Shown piece after piece: positions 25,445 through 33,241 of a DNA stretch of 55,701 nt. Each line of letters opens with the position of its first letter. The stretch's first letter is position 1. The stretch spans positions 1-55,701 of the forward strand of contig NZ_WJBC01000020.1 of NCBI RefSeq assembly GCF_014284475.1. The letters run 5' to 3'. The position numbers and the translations under genes are program-made. Source of the stretch: Acetobacterium fimetarium. GTDB taxonomy: Bacteria; Bacillota; Clostridia; Eubacteriales; Eubacteriaceae. The notes beneath the pieces were generated by a model. It searched no databases. It was given only the letters and a program-made list of their open reading frames with translations, and was not told the origin of the DNA.

Positions 25445-26431
25445 ATGAAGTTTATTGACTGGAAAGAAACGGATCCCCGGATCAATCTTGCTTTCGAAGA
25501 ATACGTTTTTAATCAAATGGACCAAAACGAGAGCTATTTTCTTTTATGGCAGAATAATAATGCCGTCATCGTTGGTAAACACCAGAATACCATTGAAGAG
25601 ATCAATCAGGAATATGTTAAAACAAATGGCATTAAAGTGGTTCGACGGCTGTCAGGCGGCGGAGCGGTTTATCACGACATGGGGAACCTGAACTTTACAT
25701 TTATCGTCAATGATAATGGAAGAAAACCGTTTGATTTTAAAACGTTTACCAGACCTCTGGTTGGAGCGTTGCAGTCACTGGGTGTCGATGCGGAGTTCAA
25801 CAGCCGAAATGATATCGCCATTGAAGGCAAGAAGTTTTCAGGCAACGCTCAATATGCCAGTAGCGGCCGGATTCTTCATCACGGCACAATTCTGTTCAAT
25901 TCAGAATTATCAGCCATTTCGCGTGCTTTAAAAGTAAAGAAAGATAAGATTGAGTCAAAAGGCGTAAAATCGATTAAAAGCCGGGTAACCAATATTGCAG
26001 ATTATCTGGATGAAAGTTATTCTCTGGAAGATTTTAAAAAATTATTGCTTGCTTTCATGTTTAAGGATGAAAAGCTTCAGAAGATGGAACTGAGCGGTGA
26101 AGATTTTGCGGCCATAGAAAAAATCAAAAATGAAAAATACGGAACATGGGATTGGAATTACGGAAAATCACCAATGTACAACCTCAGAAAAGATCGGAAA
26201 TGTGATTTTGGACTCATTACGATTCTTCTTCAGGTGGAAAAAGCGGTGATCAGGGATATCCATTTCTATGGAGACTATTTTGGCAATGGTGATATGCATG
26301 AGCTCGAAGCACTATTGACAGGAATTAAACCAAATGAAGAAGCGTTGTCAGCAGCCCTTGCAGGTGTTGAATTAGCCGATTATATCAATGGTTTAGATTC
26401 GAAAACTTTAATTGATTTAATTCTATATTAG
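25445..26431 (+). CDS. lplA: Lipoate-protein ligase A
   Basis: Activates lipoate with ATP and attaches it to lysines of carrier proteins; here the likely acceptor is glycine-cleavage H protein or a 2-oxoacid dehydrogenase E2, neither in this window. The 328 residues include the biotin/lipoate ligase core with VVRRLSGGGAVYHD (about 64-77), GNLNFTF, the lysine-bearing RNDIAIEGKKFSGNAQ segment, and the C-terminal accessory domain (about 245-328) starting WDWNYGKSP, so it should be self-sufficient. AGAAGG precedes ATG 25445. Confidence 0.94.
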   Translation: MKFIDWKETDPRINLAFEEYVFNQMDQNESYFLLWQNNNAVIVGKHQNTIEEINQEYVKTNGIKVVRRLSGGGAVYHDMGNLNFTFIVNDNGRKPFDFKTFTRPLVGALQSLGVDAEFNSRNDIAIEGKKFSGNAQYASSGRILHHGTILFNSELSAISRALKVKKDKIESKGVKSIKSRVTNIADYLDESYSLEDFKKLLLAFMFKDEKLQKMELSGEDFAAIEKIKNEKYGTWDWNYGKSPMYNLRKDRKCDFGLITILLQVEKAVIRDIHFYGDYFGNGDMHELEALLTGIKPNEEALSAALAGVELADYINGLDSKTLIDLILY

Positions 26432-26453
26432 AGCAAATAGAAAGGGAATATCA

Positions 26454-27623
26454 TTGGAATCAAACAATATTACTCGGCTTCAAGTTGATGGGAAAGAGAT
26501 CATTCTGATTGGCACAGCCCACGTATCAAAAAACAGTGTCGCTGAAGTTCGGGAAACGATCGAAAAGGAACGACCGGATTCAATCTGTATTGAATTGGAT
26601 CAGCAGCGATATGATTCGATTCAGGAGAAGGAGTCATGGTCCAATACGGATATCGTGCAGATTATCAAAAGTAAACGGGCGGGATTTTTATTCGCGAACA
26701 TTTTACTTTCAAATTATCAGCGAAAACTGGCTGAGCAATTTGGCATTGAATCAGGACAGGAGATGATGGAGGGAATAGCCTGTGCAAAGGAATACGGGGC
26801 TGAGCTGGTGCTGGCAGACCGCAGTATTCAGGTTACCTTTAATCGAATCTGGAGAGGCTGCAGCTTCTGGGAAAAAATCAAGGTGATCTTTTCGATTGCA
26901 CTCAGTGTTGTCGATGATGAGGAGATTACCGAGGAAGATCTGGAAAACCTCAAGTCGGAAGATATGCTTAGTGCCGCTTTATCCGAAATGGGGTCAGCCT
27001 TCAAAGGGGTAAAAGAATATCTGGTGGACGAACGCGATCAGTACTTATCCCAGAAAATCAAGAATGCGCCCGGGAATAAAATCGTGGCCGTGCTCGGTGC
27101 AGCACATGTCCCGGGAATAAAAGAAGAAATCTACAAAGATATCGATGTGAAGAAGCTGGAGACCATCCCGCCAAAATCAAAGGTTGGAAAAGTGATGGGC
27201 TGGATGATCCCGATCATGCTGATCGCGATCATTGTCGCAACGTTTATCGTCAATCCGGGCTCTGGATGGGAACAGGCAAAATCATGGATTCTCTGGACAA
27301 GCCTGTTGGCGGCGCTGGGAACATTCATTGCCGGCGGTCATATTCTTTCAATACTAACATCCTTAGTGGTCGCCCCGATCACGACACTGCATCCGCTGTT
27401 GGCGGCGGGCTGGTTTGCCGGTATTGTGGAGGCGCACTATCGAAAACCGAAAGTTGAAGACTTTGAATCCTTGCCGAAAGACCTGGGCAGCCTGAAGGGA
27501 CTTTGGCATAACAAGGTTACCAAGGTACTGATGGTTGTGGTATTTGCCAACCTCGGAAGCAGCCTGGGCACCTGGCTGGGCGGCATCAATATTATCGGGA
27601 TTTTCATCAACACATTTTCATAA
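26454..27623 (+). CDS. TraB/PrgY-family membrane protein
   Basis: A 389-residue protein with an N-terminal TraB domain (IILIGTAHVSKNSV about 16-29, then ERPDSICIELDQQRYDSI; later VAVLGAAHVPGI) related to the EreA/GumN and Tiki protease-like fold, where the His in GTAHVS and Glu in CIELD are the predicted metal site. The C-terminal part (about 250-389) has three to four helices anchoring it in the membrane. PrgY-type proteins lower pheromone activity in enterococci; the role here is unknown. Start TTG 26454 follows AAAGGGAA. It is the last gene of the fumarase operon. Confidence 0.88.
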   Translation: MESNNITRLQVDGKEIILIGTAHVSKNSVAEVRETIEKERPDSICIELDQQRYDSIQEKESWSNTDIVQIIKSKRAGFLFANILLSNYQRKLAEQFGIESGQEMMEGIACAKEYGAELVLADRSIQVTFNRIWRGCSFWEKIKVIFSIALSVVDDEEITEEDLENLKSEDMLSAALSEMGSAFKGVKEYLVDERDQYLSQKIKNAPGNKIVAVLGAAHVPGIKEEIYKDIDVKKLETIPPKSKVGKVMGWMIPIMLIAIIVATFIVNPGSGWEQAKSWILWTSLLAALGTFIAGGHILSILTSLVVAPITTLHPLLAAGWFAGIVEAHYRKPKVEDFESLPKDLGSLKGLWHNKVTKVLMVVVFANLGSSLGTWLGGINIIGIFINTFS

Positions 27624-27671
27624 AGGCAGCTGAGGGAGTGCCAGTTGTCGTGTTTTGTTGATCAAAAAAAC

Positions 27672-27700
27672 TTGTTTATATATTCAAAATAATATATAAT
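27672..27700 (+). promoter_or_regulatory. Promoter of the amino acid ABC importer
   Basis: TTGTTT (27672-27677), a 17-bp spacer and perfect TATAAT (27695-27700), in the 110-bp gap after the TraB-family gene. Confidence 0.75.
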
Positions 27701-27733
27701 TAACCACATTAGGAATTTTGAAAGGAGAAAACT

Positions 27734-28564
27734 ATGAACAAAAAACTATTAGGCCTGACTTTGGCTGCTGTGATGTTGTTGGTACCGGCCTTTACGGGCT
27801 GTTCATCCGGAAGTAAAGCAGCAACGGAAGATGCGTTAGCAGATGGGGTTTTAAGTGTCGCGGTAGATGATACCTATTTACCGATGGAATTCAGAGACGA
27901 TCAGAATCAATTAGTTGGTTTCGATGTCGATTTCGCGAAAGCATTGGGTGACGCATTAGGGGTTAGTGTAGAATTCAAAACGGTTGCATGGGACGGAATT
28001 TTCAATGGTTTGAATGCTAAACAATACGATGCGATTATTTCCAGCACCAGTATTACACCAGAACGTCAAAAGTCATTTAGCATGACGGATCCGTATGTTG
28101 CAAACGGTATAGTGATTGTATCGAGAAAAGATGCCACGCCAGTTAAAACATTCAAGGAACTTGACGGCAAGACCTTGGGCGCTCAGATTCAGACAACTGC
28201 TGATATTGCGGCCGGAAAATTAAAGGAACAACAAAGCGTTAACGTAGAGATCAAGGAATATGATGGCATGCTGGATGCATTCGCAGCGCTGCAGGGAAAA
28301 CAAATCGATAATGTCATTACCGATGTTGGCGTCGCAATGTACTATGTTGCCCAGAATCCTGATCTGTTTGTTGTCAGTTCAGATGTTCTGACCAATGAAC
28401 CCATTGGGATCACATCACGTTTAGAAGATAAGACGACAACAACAAAATTCAATGAGGCGATTAAAAAACTTCAGGATAATGGAAAATTAACAGAAATTTC
28501 CATGAAATGGTTTGGAACCGATATGACAAAAGATATTGATACAAAGCTTTCTGTTGTTGAGTAA
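27734..28564 (+). CDS. Polar amino acid ABC transporter, substrate-binding lipoprotein
   Basis: A 276-residue solute-binding protein of family 3. It begins with a lipoprotein signal peptide: KK start, hydrophobic core and lipobox FTGC with C23 as the lipid-modified residue. The mature part has the typical DDTYLPMEFRDDQNQLVGFDVDF opening, AKALGDALGV and WDGIFNGLNAKQYDAIISS. It delivers a polar amino acid to the permease at 28682. GAAAGGAG precedes ATG 27734. An intergenic hairpin (28595-28625) between this gene and the permease probably raises its relative mRNA level. Confidence 0.93.
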   Translation: MNKKLLGLTLAAVMLLVPAFTGCSSGSKAATEDALADGVLSVAVDDTYLPMEFRDDQNQLVGFDVDFAKALGDALGVSVEFKTVAWDGIFNGLNAKQYDAIISSTSITPERQKSFSMTDPYVANGIVIVSRKDATPVKTFKELDGKTLGAQIQTTADIAAGKLKEQQSVNVEIKEYDGMLDAFAALQGKQIDNVITDVGVAMYYVAQNPDLFVVSSDVLTNEPIGITSRLEDKTTTTKFNEAIKKLQDNGKLTEISMKWFGTDMTKDIDTKLSVVE

Positions 28565-28594
28565 AAAAAATAGAAATTAATAACTAAATCGAAT

Positions 28595-28625
28595 AGGACT
28601 TGTAGCAGTTTCTGTGACAAGTCCT
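28595..28625 (+). promoter_or_regulatory. Intercistronic hairpin between binding protein and permease
   Basis: AGGACTTGT (28595-28603) and ACAAGTCCT (28617-28625) form a perfect 9-bp stem with a 13-nt loop and no T-run after it. Such a hairpin typically protects the upstream mRNA from 3' decay and so favours excess binding protein. Confidence 0.6.
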
Positions 28626-28681
28626 GTTCATGTGTTAACGTGAATGAAATTTCATAAATTTATTACGAAGGGAAGATCAAT

Positions 28682-29344
28682 TTGTTAAATGAAACCCAAT
28701 TATGGGCAATTTTTAATGGGACGGTCGTTACCATTGAAATTGCAATCGTAGCGATTATTTTTGGGGCGATTTTTGGCGTTCTGGTTGCACTTGGAAGAAT
28801 CTCGAAAAACAAGCTGGCCAACGGATTATCATGGTTCTATATATGGTTCTTCAGAGGAACACCGCTATTGCTTCAATTATTTATTATTTATTATGCCATC
28901 CCGATTATCTATCTCGATGCGACGGGGATGACCTTTGAAATCAATCCGATGATTTGTGCTTTTGTTGCTTTTTCATTAAATTCGACTGCCTATCTTGCAG
29001 AGATTATTCGGGCCGCGATTGAATCGATCGATGGCGGACAGATGGAGGCAGCAAAGGCATTAGGCATGAGCTATCGACAGGCGATGACGAAAATTGTTAT
29101 TCCGCAAACGTATAAACGACTTGTTGCACCAGTTGGCAACGAATTTATATTGCTGCTGAAAGATACCTCACTGGTATCGACAATTGCGCTTTTTGATTTA
29201 TTGAGAACCGTAAAAACCATGGCCAGCGCTGACGGAAACTGGATCTATTATGTATATGCTGCAGCGATCTATCTGTTTTTAACTACGATTATCCAGGTAG
29301 TTTTTGATAAAATGGAAGTGAAACTTGGAGTTTACGAAAGATAG
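28682..29344 (+). CDS. Polar amino acid ABC transporter, permease
   Basis: A 220-residue HisM/GlnP-type membrane subunit with about five helices and the family start ([20 protein letters not shown]), [15 protein letters not shown], and the cytoplasmic EAA loop [21 protein letters not shown] (about 120-140) that docks on the ATPase. Start TTG 28682 follows GAAGGGAAG. It ends about 10 bp before the ATPase start. A homodimer is expected because only one permease gene is present. Confidence 0.93.
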   Translation: MLNETQLWAIFNGTVVTIEIAIVAIIFGAIFGVLVALGRISKNKLANGLSWFYIWFFRGTPLLLQLFIIYYAIPIIYLDATGMTFEINPMICAFVAFSLNSTAYLAEIIRAAIESIDGGQMEAAKALGMSYRQAMTKIVIPQTYKRLVAPVGNEFILLLKDTSLVSTIALFDLLRTVKTMASADGNWIYYVYAAAIYLFLTTIIQVVFDKMEVKLGVYER

Positions 29345-29354
29345 GGAAATTGAT

Positions 29355-30113
29355 ATGAGTATGGTAAAATTAGTGAATGTTCACAAATCTTTTGGGAATT
29401 TGGAAGTTCTTAAAGGAGTTAATTTAGAAATTCAGTCCGGTGAGGTGGTCTGCATCATTGGCGCCAGCGGTTCTGGGAAAAGCACAATGCTGCGTTGCCT
29501 CAACCATCTGGAGCGTATCACGGATGGAGAAATATACATCGAAGGTGAATTGACAGATAAACGTGAAAATAATAAAGATCTGATGAAGATTGACCCGGCT
29601 AAGGTACAGATCCTTTGTACTGAACTGGGCATGGTTTTTCAGAATTTCAATCTTTTTCCACATCTTTCGGTTATTGATAATGTAACAATTGCACCGATCA
29701 TTGTCAAAAAAGCCAAAAAAGAAGAAATTGAAAAGGTTGCTTTGGATTTATTGAAAGAGGTGGGGTTGTCAGAGAAAAAAGATGAATACCCATCAAGGCT
29801 TTCCGGTGGGCAGCAACAGCGTGTGGCTATTGCCAGAGCGCTGGCGATGAATCCCAAAATAATGATGTTCGATGAGCCGACTTCGGCGCTGGATCCGGAA
29901 CTGGTTGGTGAAGTATTGGCGACCATGCGGCATCTTGCTGAAAAAGGGATGACCATGATTATTGTAACCCATGAAATAGGATTTGCCAGAGAAGTCGCCG
30001 ATCGGGTGATTTTTATGGATCAAGGCGTCATCTGCGAGCAGGGAACGCCGGAAGAAGTCATCTTACATCCGCAAGAAGAACGAACAAAAAGCTTCCTCAA
30101 CAAAATACTTTAG
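29355..30113 (+). CDS. Polar amino acid ABC transporter, ATP-binding protein
   Basis: A 252-residue GlnQ/HisP-like ATPase with Walker [10 protein letters not shown] (about 34-42), Q-loop [12 protein letters not shown], signature LSGGQQQR, Walker [14 protein letters not shown] and switch histidine in [10 protein letters not shown]. It powers import with the two preceding subunits. Start ATG 29355 is preferred: an earlier frame start at 29325 lies inside the permease gene. The substrate is probably glutamine, cystine or another polar amino acid, and cannot be refined. Confidence 0.94.
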   Translation: MSMVKLVNVHKSFGNLEVLKGVNLEIQSGEVVCIIGASGSGKSTMLRCLNHLERITDGEIYIEGELTDKRENNKDLMKIDPAKVQILCTELGMVFQNFNLFPHLSVIDNVTIAPIIVKKAKKEEIEKVALDLLKEVGLSEKKDEYPSRLSGGQQQRVAIARALAMNPKIMMFDEPTSALDPELVGEVLATMRHLAEKGMTMIIVTHEIGFAREVADRVIFMDQGVICEQGTPEEVILHPQEERTKSFLNKIL

Positions 30114-30122
30114 AAAAATATT

Positions 30123-30150
30123 AAAAATTGTCTTTTAGGCAATTTTTTTT
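30123..30150 (+). terminator. Terminator of the ABC importer operon
   Basis: AAAAATTG (30123-30130) pairs with CAATTTTT (30140-30147), with TTTTTATTT continuing after the stem. Confidence 0.8.
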
Positions 30151-30211
30151 ATTTGCTTTAAAATACATGGCATGGTACAATCAGTTCATGCTAATTTTTG
30201 GAGGGATCAAA

Positions 30212-31063
30212 ATGATACAGGCTAATTTTCATATCCATTCTGAATATTGTGATGGACAGAATACTTTAGAAGAAATGACAAAAGCCGGAATCGCAGCAGG
30301 ACTGAAAAGTATCGGATTTGCAAGCCATATGCCGTTACCATTCAAAAATGATTGGACGATGGATGAAGCAAAGCTCAGTCATTATTTTGAAGAAATCAGC
30401 GATCTTAAAGAAAAATATGCATCATCAATTGAAATATACTGCGGGATGGAAATTGATTATTTTATCGACCGCCAGGATATTTCAGAACTTGCAAAAGAAA
30501 TCTTGCCAAAATTGGACTACACGATTATGTCCATTCACACCATCGGATCCACTTACGGTAATGAAGTTTCATACATCGATGATACCCGCGAAGATTTTGC
30601 CAGGGGTATCAAAAACTACTATGATAACCAGCCGCAGCAGTTTATCGAGGCCTACTATAAGGGCATCGGTGAGATGGTATTAAGGCATCAACCTGATGTT
30701 CTAGGTCATATTGACCTGATTAAAAAGTACAATCAGGAGAATTTCTTCTTCGATGAAAATGATTTCTGGTACCAGGAGACAGTGAAAAAATGCCTGGATA
30801 CGATTGCCGAAACAAGGACTCGAATGGAGATTAACACCGGCGCAAATATGCGCGTACCAGGTGTTGGCCGCTATCCTTCAGACTGGATGATTCCGGAGAT
30901 GGAAAAAAGAAAAATCCAGATCACGGTTGGCGGTGATAGCCATTCAGTTGAAGGGATCGTAAATGAATACAATGAAGCGGAAATGTTTCTATTAAGCTGT
31001 GGATACAAGGAATACTGGATGTTAAAAAAAGGCCGCTGGGAAGCACAAGCTTTAGGGGTGTAA
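30212..31063 (+). CDS. PHP-family histidinol-phosphatase
   Basis: A 283-residue PHP-domain phosphoesterase. The N-terminal metal motif is NFHIHSEYCDG (5-15, H7 and H9), followed by FASHMPLP, YCGMEIDYF, MSIHTIG and the final GGDSHSVEGI, which supply the trinuclear metal site as in HisK/YtvP. It would dephosphorylate histidinol phosphate, but with no his genes nearby it could be a general PHP phosphatase. Start ATG 30212 follows GGAGGG; the frame remains open to 30128, but that region contains the upstream terminator. The next gene starts one base after its stop. Confidence 0.85.
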   Translation: MIQANFHIHSEYCDGQNTLEEMTKAGIAAGLKSIGFASHMPLPFKNDWTMDEAKLSHYFEEISDLKEKYASSIEIYCGMEIDYFIDRQDISELAKEILPKLDYTIMSIHTIGSTYGNEVSYIDDTREDFARGIKNYYDNQPQQFIEAYYKGIGEMVLRHQPDVLGHIDLIKKYNQENFFFDENDFWYQETVKKCLDTIAETRTRMEINTGANMRVPGVGRYPSDWMIPEMEKRKIQITVGGDSHSVEGIVNEYNEAEMFLLSCGYKEYWMLKKGRWEAQALGV

Positions 31064-31064
31064 A

Positions 31065-31646
31065 ATGGATAAGCTCGATCGCAACAAAATCCTGTACATC
31101 CTCATTGTGCTTGTTTTTTTGGGCATTTTTTGGGGGTGGTATCATTTGAAAACTTCCAGCGGGACGCAAATGAGCGTAACGGATGCCGAGAATACAAGCG
31201 AAAACAGCAGTGAAACCGACAGCGATGCGAAAGACGAAAAAGTCATGGTGCATATTACCGGTGCCGTTTTAAATCCCGGGGTCGTAACCTTGAATCAGGA
31301 TGCCCGTTTAGCTGAAGCGATAGCGGCGGTTGGCGGTTTGACCGATGGCGCTGACATCAGCAGTCTGAATCTGGCCAGAAAAGTGAAAGATGAAGAAAAA
31401 ATTCACGTTCCCGTCACCGGCGAAGTTGTCGAAACGGCTCAGACGGGAGCAACGAATAAAATAAATATTAATACGGCAAGCCTTGAGGAACTCAAAAGTC
31501 TGCCTGGAGTTGGAGAAGTGATTGCCCAGGCAATCATCGATTACCGGGAAAAAAATGGCAGTTTTACCAATCCGGAGGAATTGAAGAATGTAACCCGGAT
31601 TGGTGATAAAATATATGATGGCTTGGCTGAATCAATAACGATATGA
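31065..31646 (+). CDS. comEA: ComEA-like DNA-binding competence protein
   Basis: A 193-residue membrane-anchored protein with a single TM near the N-terminus (about 10-26), a Ser/Thr/Glu-rich linker, an SLBB domain (VMVHITGAVLNPGVVTL, about 62-115) and a C-terminal double helix-hairpin-helix (INTASLEELKSLPGVGEVIAQAIIDYREKNG) that binds DNA. In Bacillus ComEA captures DNA outside the membrane for uptake through ComEC. ComEC is not next door, so it may be elsewhere. It starts directly after the PHP gene, so they are cotranscribed. Confidence 0.93.
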   Translation: MDKLDRNKILYILIVLVFLGIFWGWYHLKTSSGTQMSVTDAENTSENSSETDSDAKDEKVMVHITGAVLNPGVVTLNQDARLAEAIAAVGGLTDGADISSLNLARKVKDEEKIHVPVTGEVVETAQTGATNKININTASLEELKSLPGVGEVIAQAIIDYREKNGSFTNPEELKNVTRIGDKIYDGLAESITI

Positions 31647-31711
31647 AAATGGTTACATCGACGTTTGGTAATAAAAGATTATCAATAGAGATTAAAATAT
31701 TAGATTATATG

Positions 31712-31739
31712 TTTACATTCATAATATATGTGTTATACT
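31712..31739 (+). promoter_or_regulatory. Promoter of ccpN-yqfL-ppdK
   Basis: TTTACA (31712-31717), a 16-bp spacer and TATACT (31734-31739), about 35 bp upstream of the ribosome site. Confidence 0.6.
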
Positions 31740-31781
31740 TAATAGTAGAATTTAGAGTTAAGAGTAAGGAAAGGGTTGACC

Positions 31782-32420
31782 ATGGAGTTATCAACTAGAG
31801 AAAAGGAAATTATCGAAATAGTAAAGCAAAAACAACCCATAAAGAGTACTGAAATAGCCGAAATTTTAAAGATCAATCGAGCAACGATTCGACCTGATCT
31901 GAAAATTCTGACCATGCTTGGAATTCTCGAAGCAAAAAGAAAGGTTGGTTATTATTATACTGGTCGTTCGCTTTTGCATATACTTGGTAGTTATATCAAG
32001 ACAATCAGTGTGATGGAAATCCAGACAGAGCCGACGGTTGTCGAGGAGACAACTTCAATTTATGATGGGATCATCACAATGTTTACCAAAAATGCCGGAA
32101 CCTTGTATGTTGTGGATGGTAAATACCTGTCAGGGATTGTATCGCGTAAGGATTTTATAAAAGCGATGATCGGAAGAGAAGAGGTCGAGTCCCTGCCGAT
32201 TCCGCTGATTATGACGCGGATGCCGAATATCATTTATCTGGAACCCACTGAATCGGTTTATGATGCCGCTTACAAAACCATGTTTTATGAGGTGGAATCA
32301 TTGCCGATCGTCAATAAGGAAATTGACGAAAAAGGCAATCAGCGATTAGTACTTGTTGGGAAAGTATCACGCACCAACATCACCCGTTATGTGGTGAATA
32401 TGGGCGAAAATACGGAGTGA
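31782..32420 (+). CDS. ccpN: CcpN-like HTH-CBS transcriptional regulator
   Basis: A 212-residue regulator with an N-terminal winged HTH (LSTREKEIIEIVKQKQPIKSTEIAEIL, then NRATIRPDLKILTMLGILEAK) and two CBS repeats (about 75-205) that bind adenine nucleotides. In Bacillus CcpN represses gluconeogenic genes in response to energy state. Here it heads an operon with the PPDK regulatory protein and PPDK, which fits control of the pyruvate to phosphoenolpyruvate step. Start ATG 31782 has AAGGAAAGGG upstream; an alternative TTG at 31776 overlaps that site. Confidence 0.93.
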   Translation: MELSTREKEIIEIVKQKQPIKSTEIAEILKINRATIRPDLKILTMLGILEAKRKVGYYYTGRSLLHILGSYIKTISVMEIQTEPTVVEETTSIYDGIITMFTKNAGTLYVVDGKYLSGIVSRKDFIKAMIGREEVESLPIPLIMTRMPNIIYLEPTESVYDAAYKTMFYEVESLPIVNKEIDEKGNQRLVLVGKVSRTNITRYVVNMGENTE

Positions 32421-32432
32421 TGAGGTAGCTTA

Positions 32433-33236
32433 ATGAAAGACATTGTAATTTTCGTGGTTTCTGATACACTGAGCGAAATTGGCGAGCTTTTGGTCAAGGC
32501 CGGCAAGAGCTGCTTTGAGAGTTCAATTCGCGAGGTACGGTTTCATCCTTTCATCAATGACCGGCAGGGAATTGATTATTTATTGGAGCTGGCAAAAAAA
32601 GAAGACGGACTGGTGGTGTACACCTTTGATTCTTCGGAACTGAAGAGCTACATGGAAACAGAAGCAAAACGTTGGAACATTCCGATTTATGATGTCATGG
32701 GATCCCTGGTGGAAACATTAAGAGGAATCACTGGTGAAGAACCGACAAAAAGCTTTAAACCAACATCTGAATTGGATGATCATTATTTTAAAAAGGTCGC
32801 CGCCATCGAGTTTGCTGTGAAATATGACGACGGTAAAAATACCACTCACCTTGATGAAGCGGATATCATTCTAATCGGTGTTTCGCGCACATCAAAAACG
32901 CCGATTAGCATTTATTTGGCAAACAACAATTTTAAGGTGGCCAATATACCCTTAATGCCGGAGGTGGAACCGCCTCAGGAATTATTTGAAATTTCGAACA
33001 AAAAAATATTTGGACTTATTCTGGATCCAGATCACCTTGTGGACATTCGAACTGAACGTTTGAAAGCAATGGGTCTGACAGGAACTTCTAATTATGGAAG
33101 TTACGAAAGAGTCATGATGGAGTTAGAAAAAGCACAACAGCTTTTTGATAAATTGGGATGTATGGTCATAGACGTAACATCGAAGGCAATTGAAGAAATT
33201 GCTGCTATTATACTTGCAAATATAATGAGGAGGTAG
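32433..33236 (+). CDS. Pyruvate, phosphate dikinase regulatory protein (bifunctional kinase/phosphorylase)
   Basis: A 267-residue DUF299/YqfL-type protein. It phosphorylates PPDK on a threonine using ADP, when the catalytic histidine is phosphorylated, and removes the phosphate with inorganic phosphate. The P-loop IILIGVSRTSKTPISIYLA (about 145-163) is diagnostic, along with NIPLMPEVEPP and the start IFVVSDTLSEIGE. Next to its target gene (5 bp upstream of ppdK), which itself has the target Thr, so the PPDK-type function is far more likely than PEP synthase regulation. Confidence 0.95.
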   Translation: MKDIVIFVVSDTLSEIGELLVKAGKSCFESSIREVRFHPFINDRQGIDYLLELAKKEDGLVVYTFDSSELKSYMETEAKRWNIPIYDVMGSLVETLRGITGEEPTKSFKPTSELDDHYFKKVAAIEFAVKYDDGKNTTHLDEADIILIGVSRTSKTPISIYLANNNFKVANIPLMPEVEPPQELFEISNKKIFGLILDPDHLVDIRTERLKAMGLTGTSNYGSYERVMMELEKAQQLFDKLGCMVIDVTSKAIEEIAAIILANIMRR

Positions 33237-33241
33237 ACAAA

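Noticed and set aside
30128-30211. N-terminal extension of the PHP phosphatase
   Set aside because: The extension is read through the T-rich terminator of the previous operon; ATG 30212 has a good ribosome site and a family-like start.
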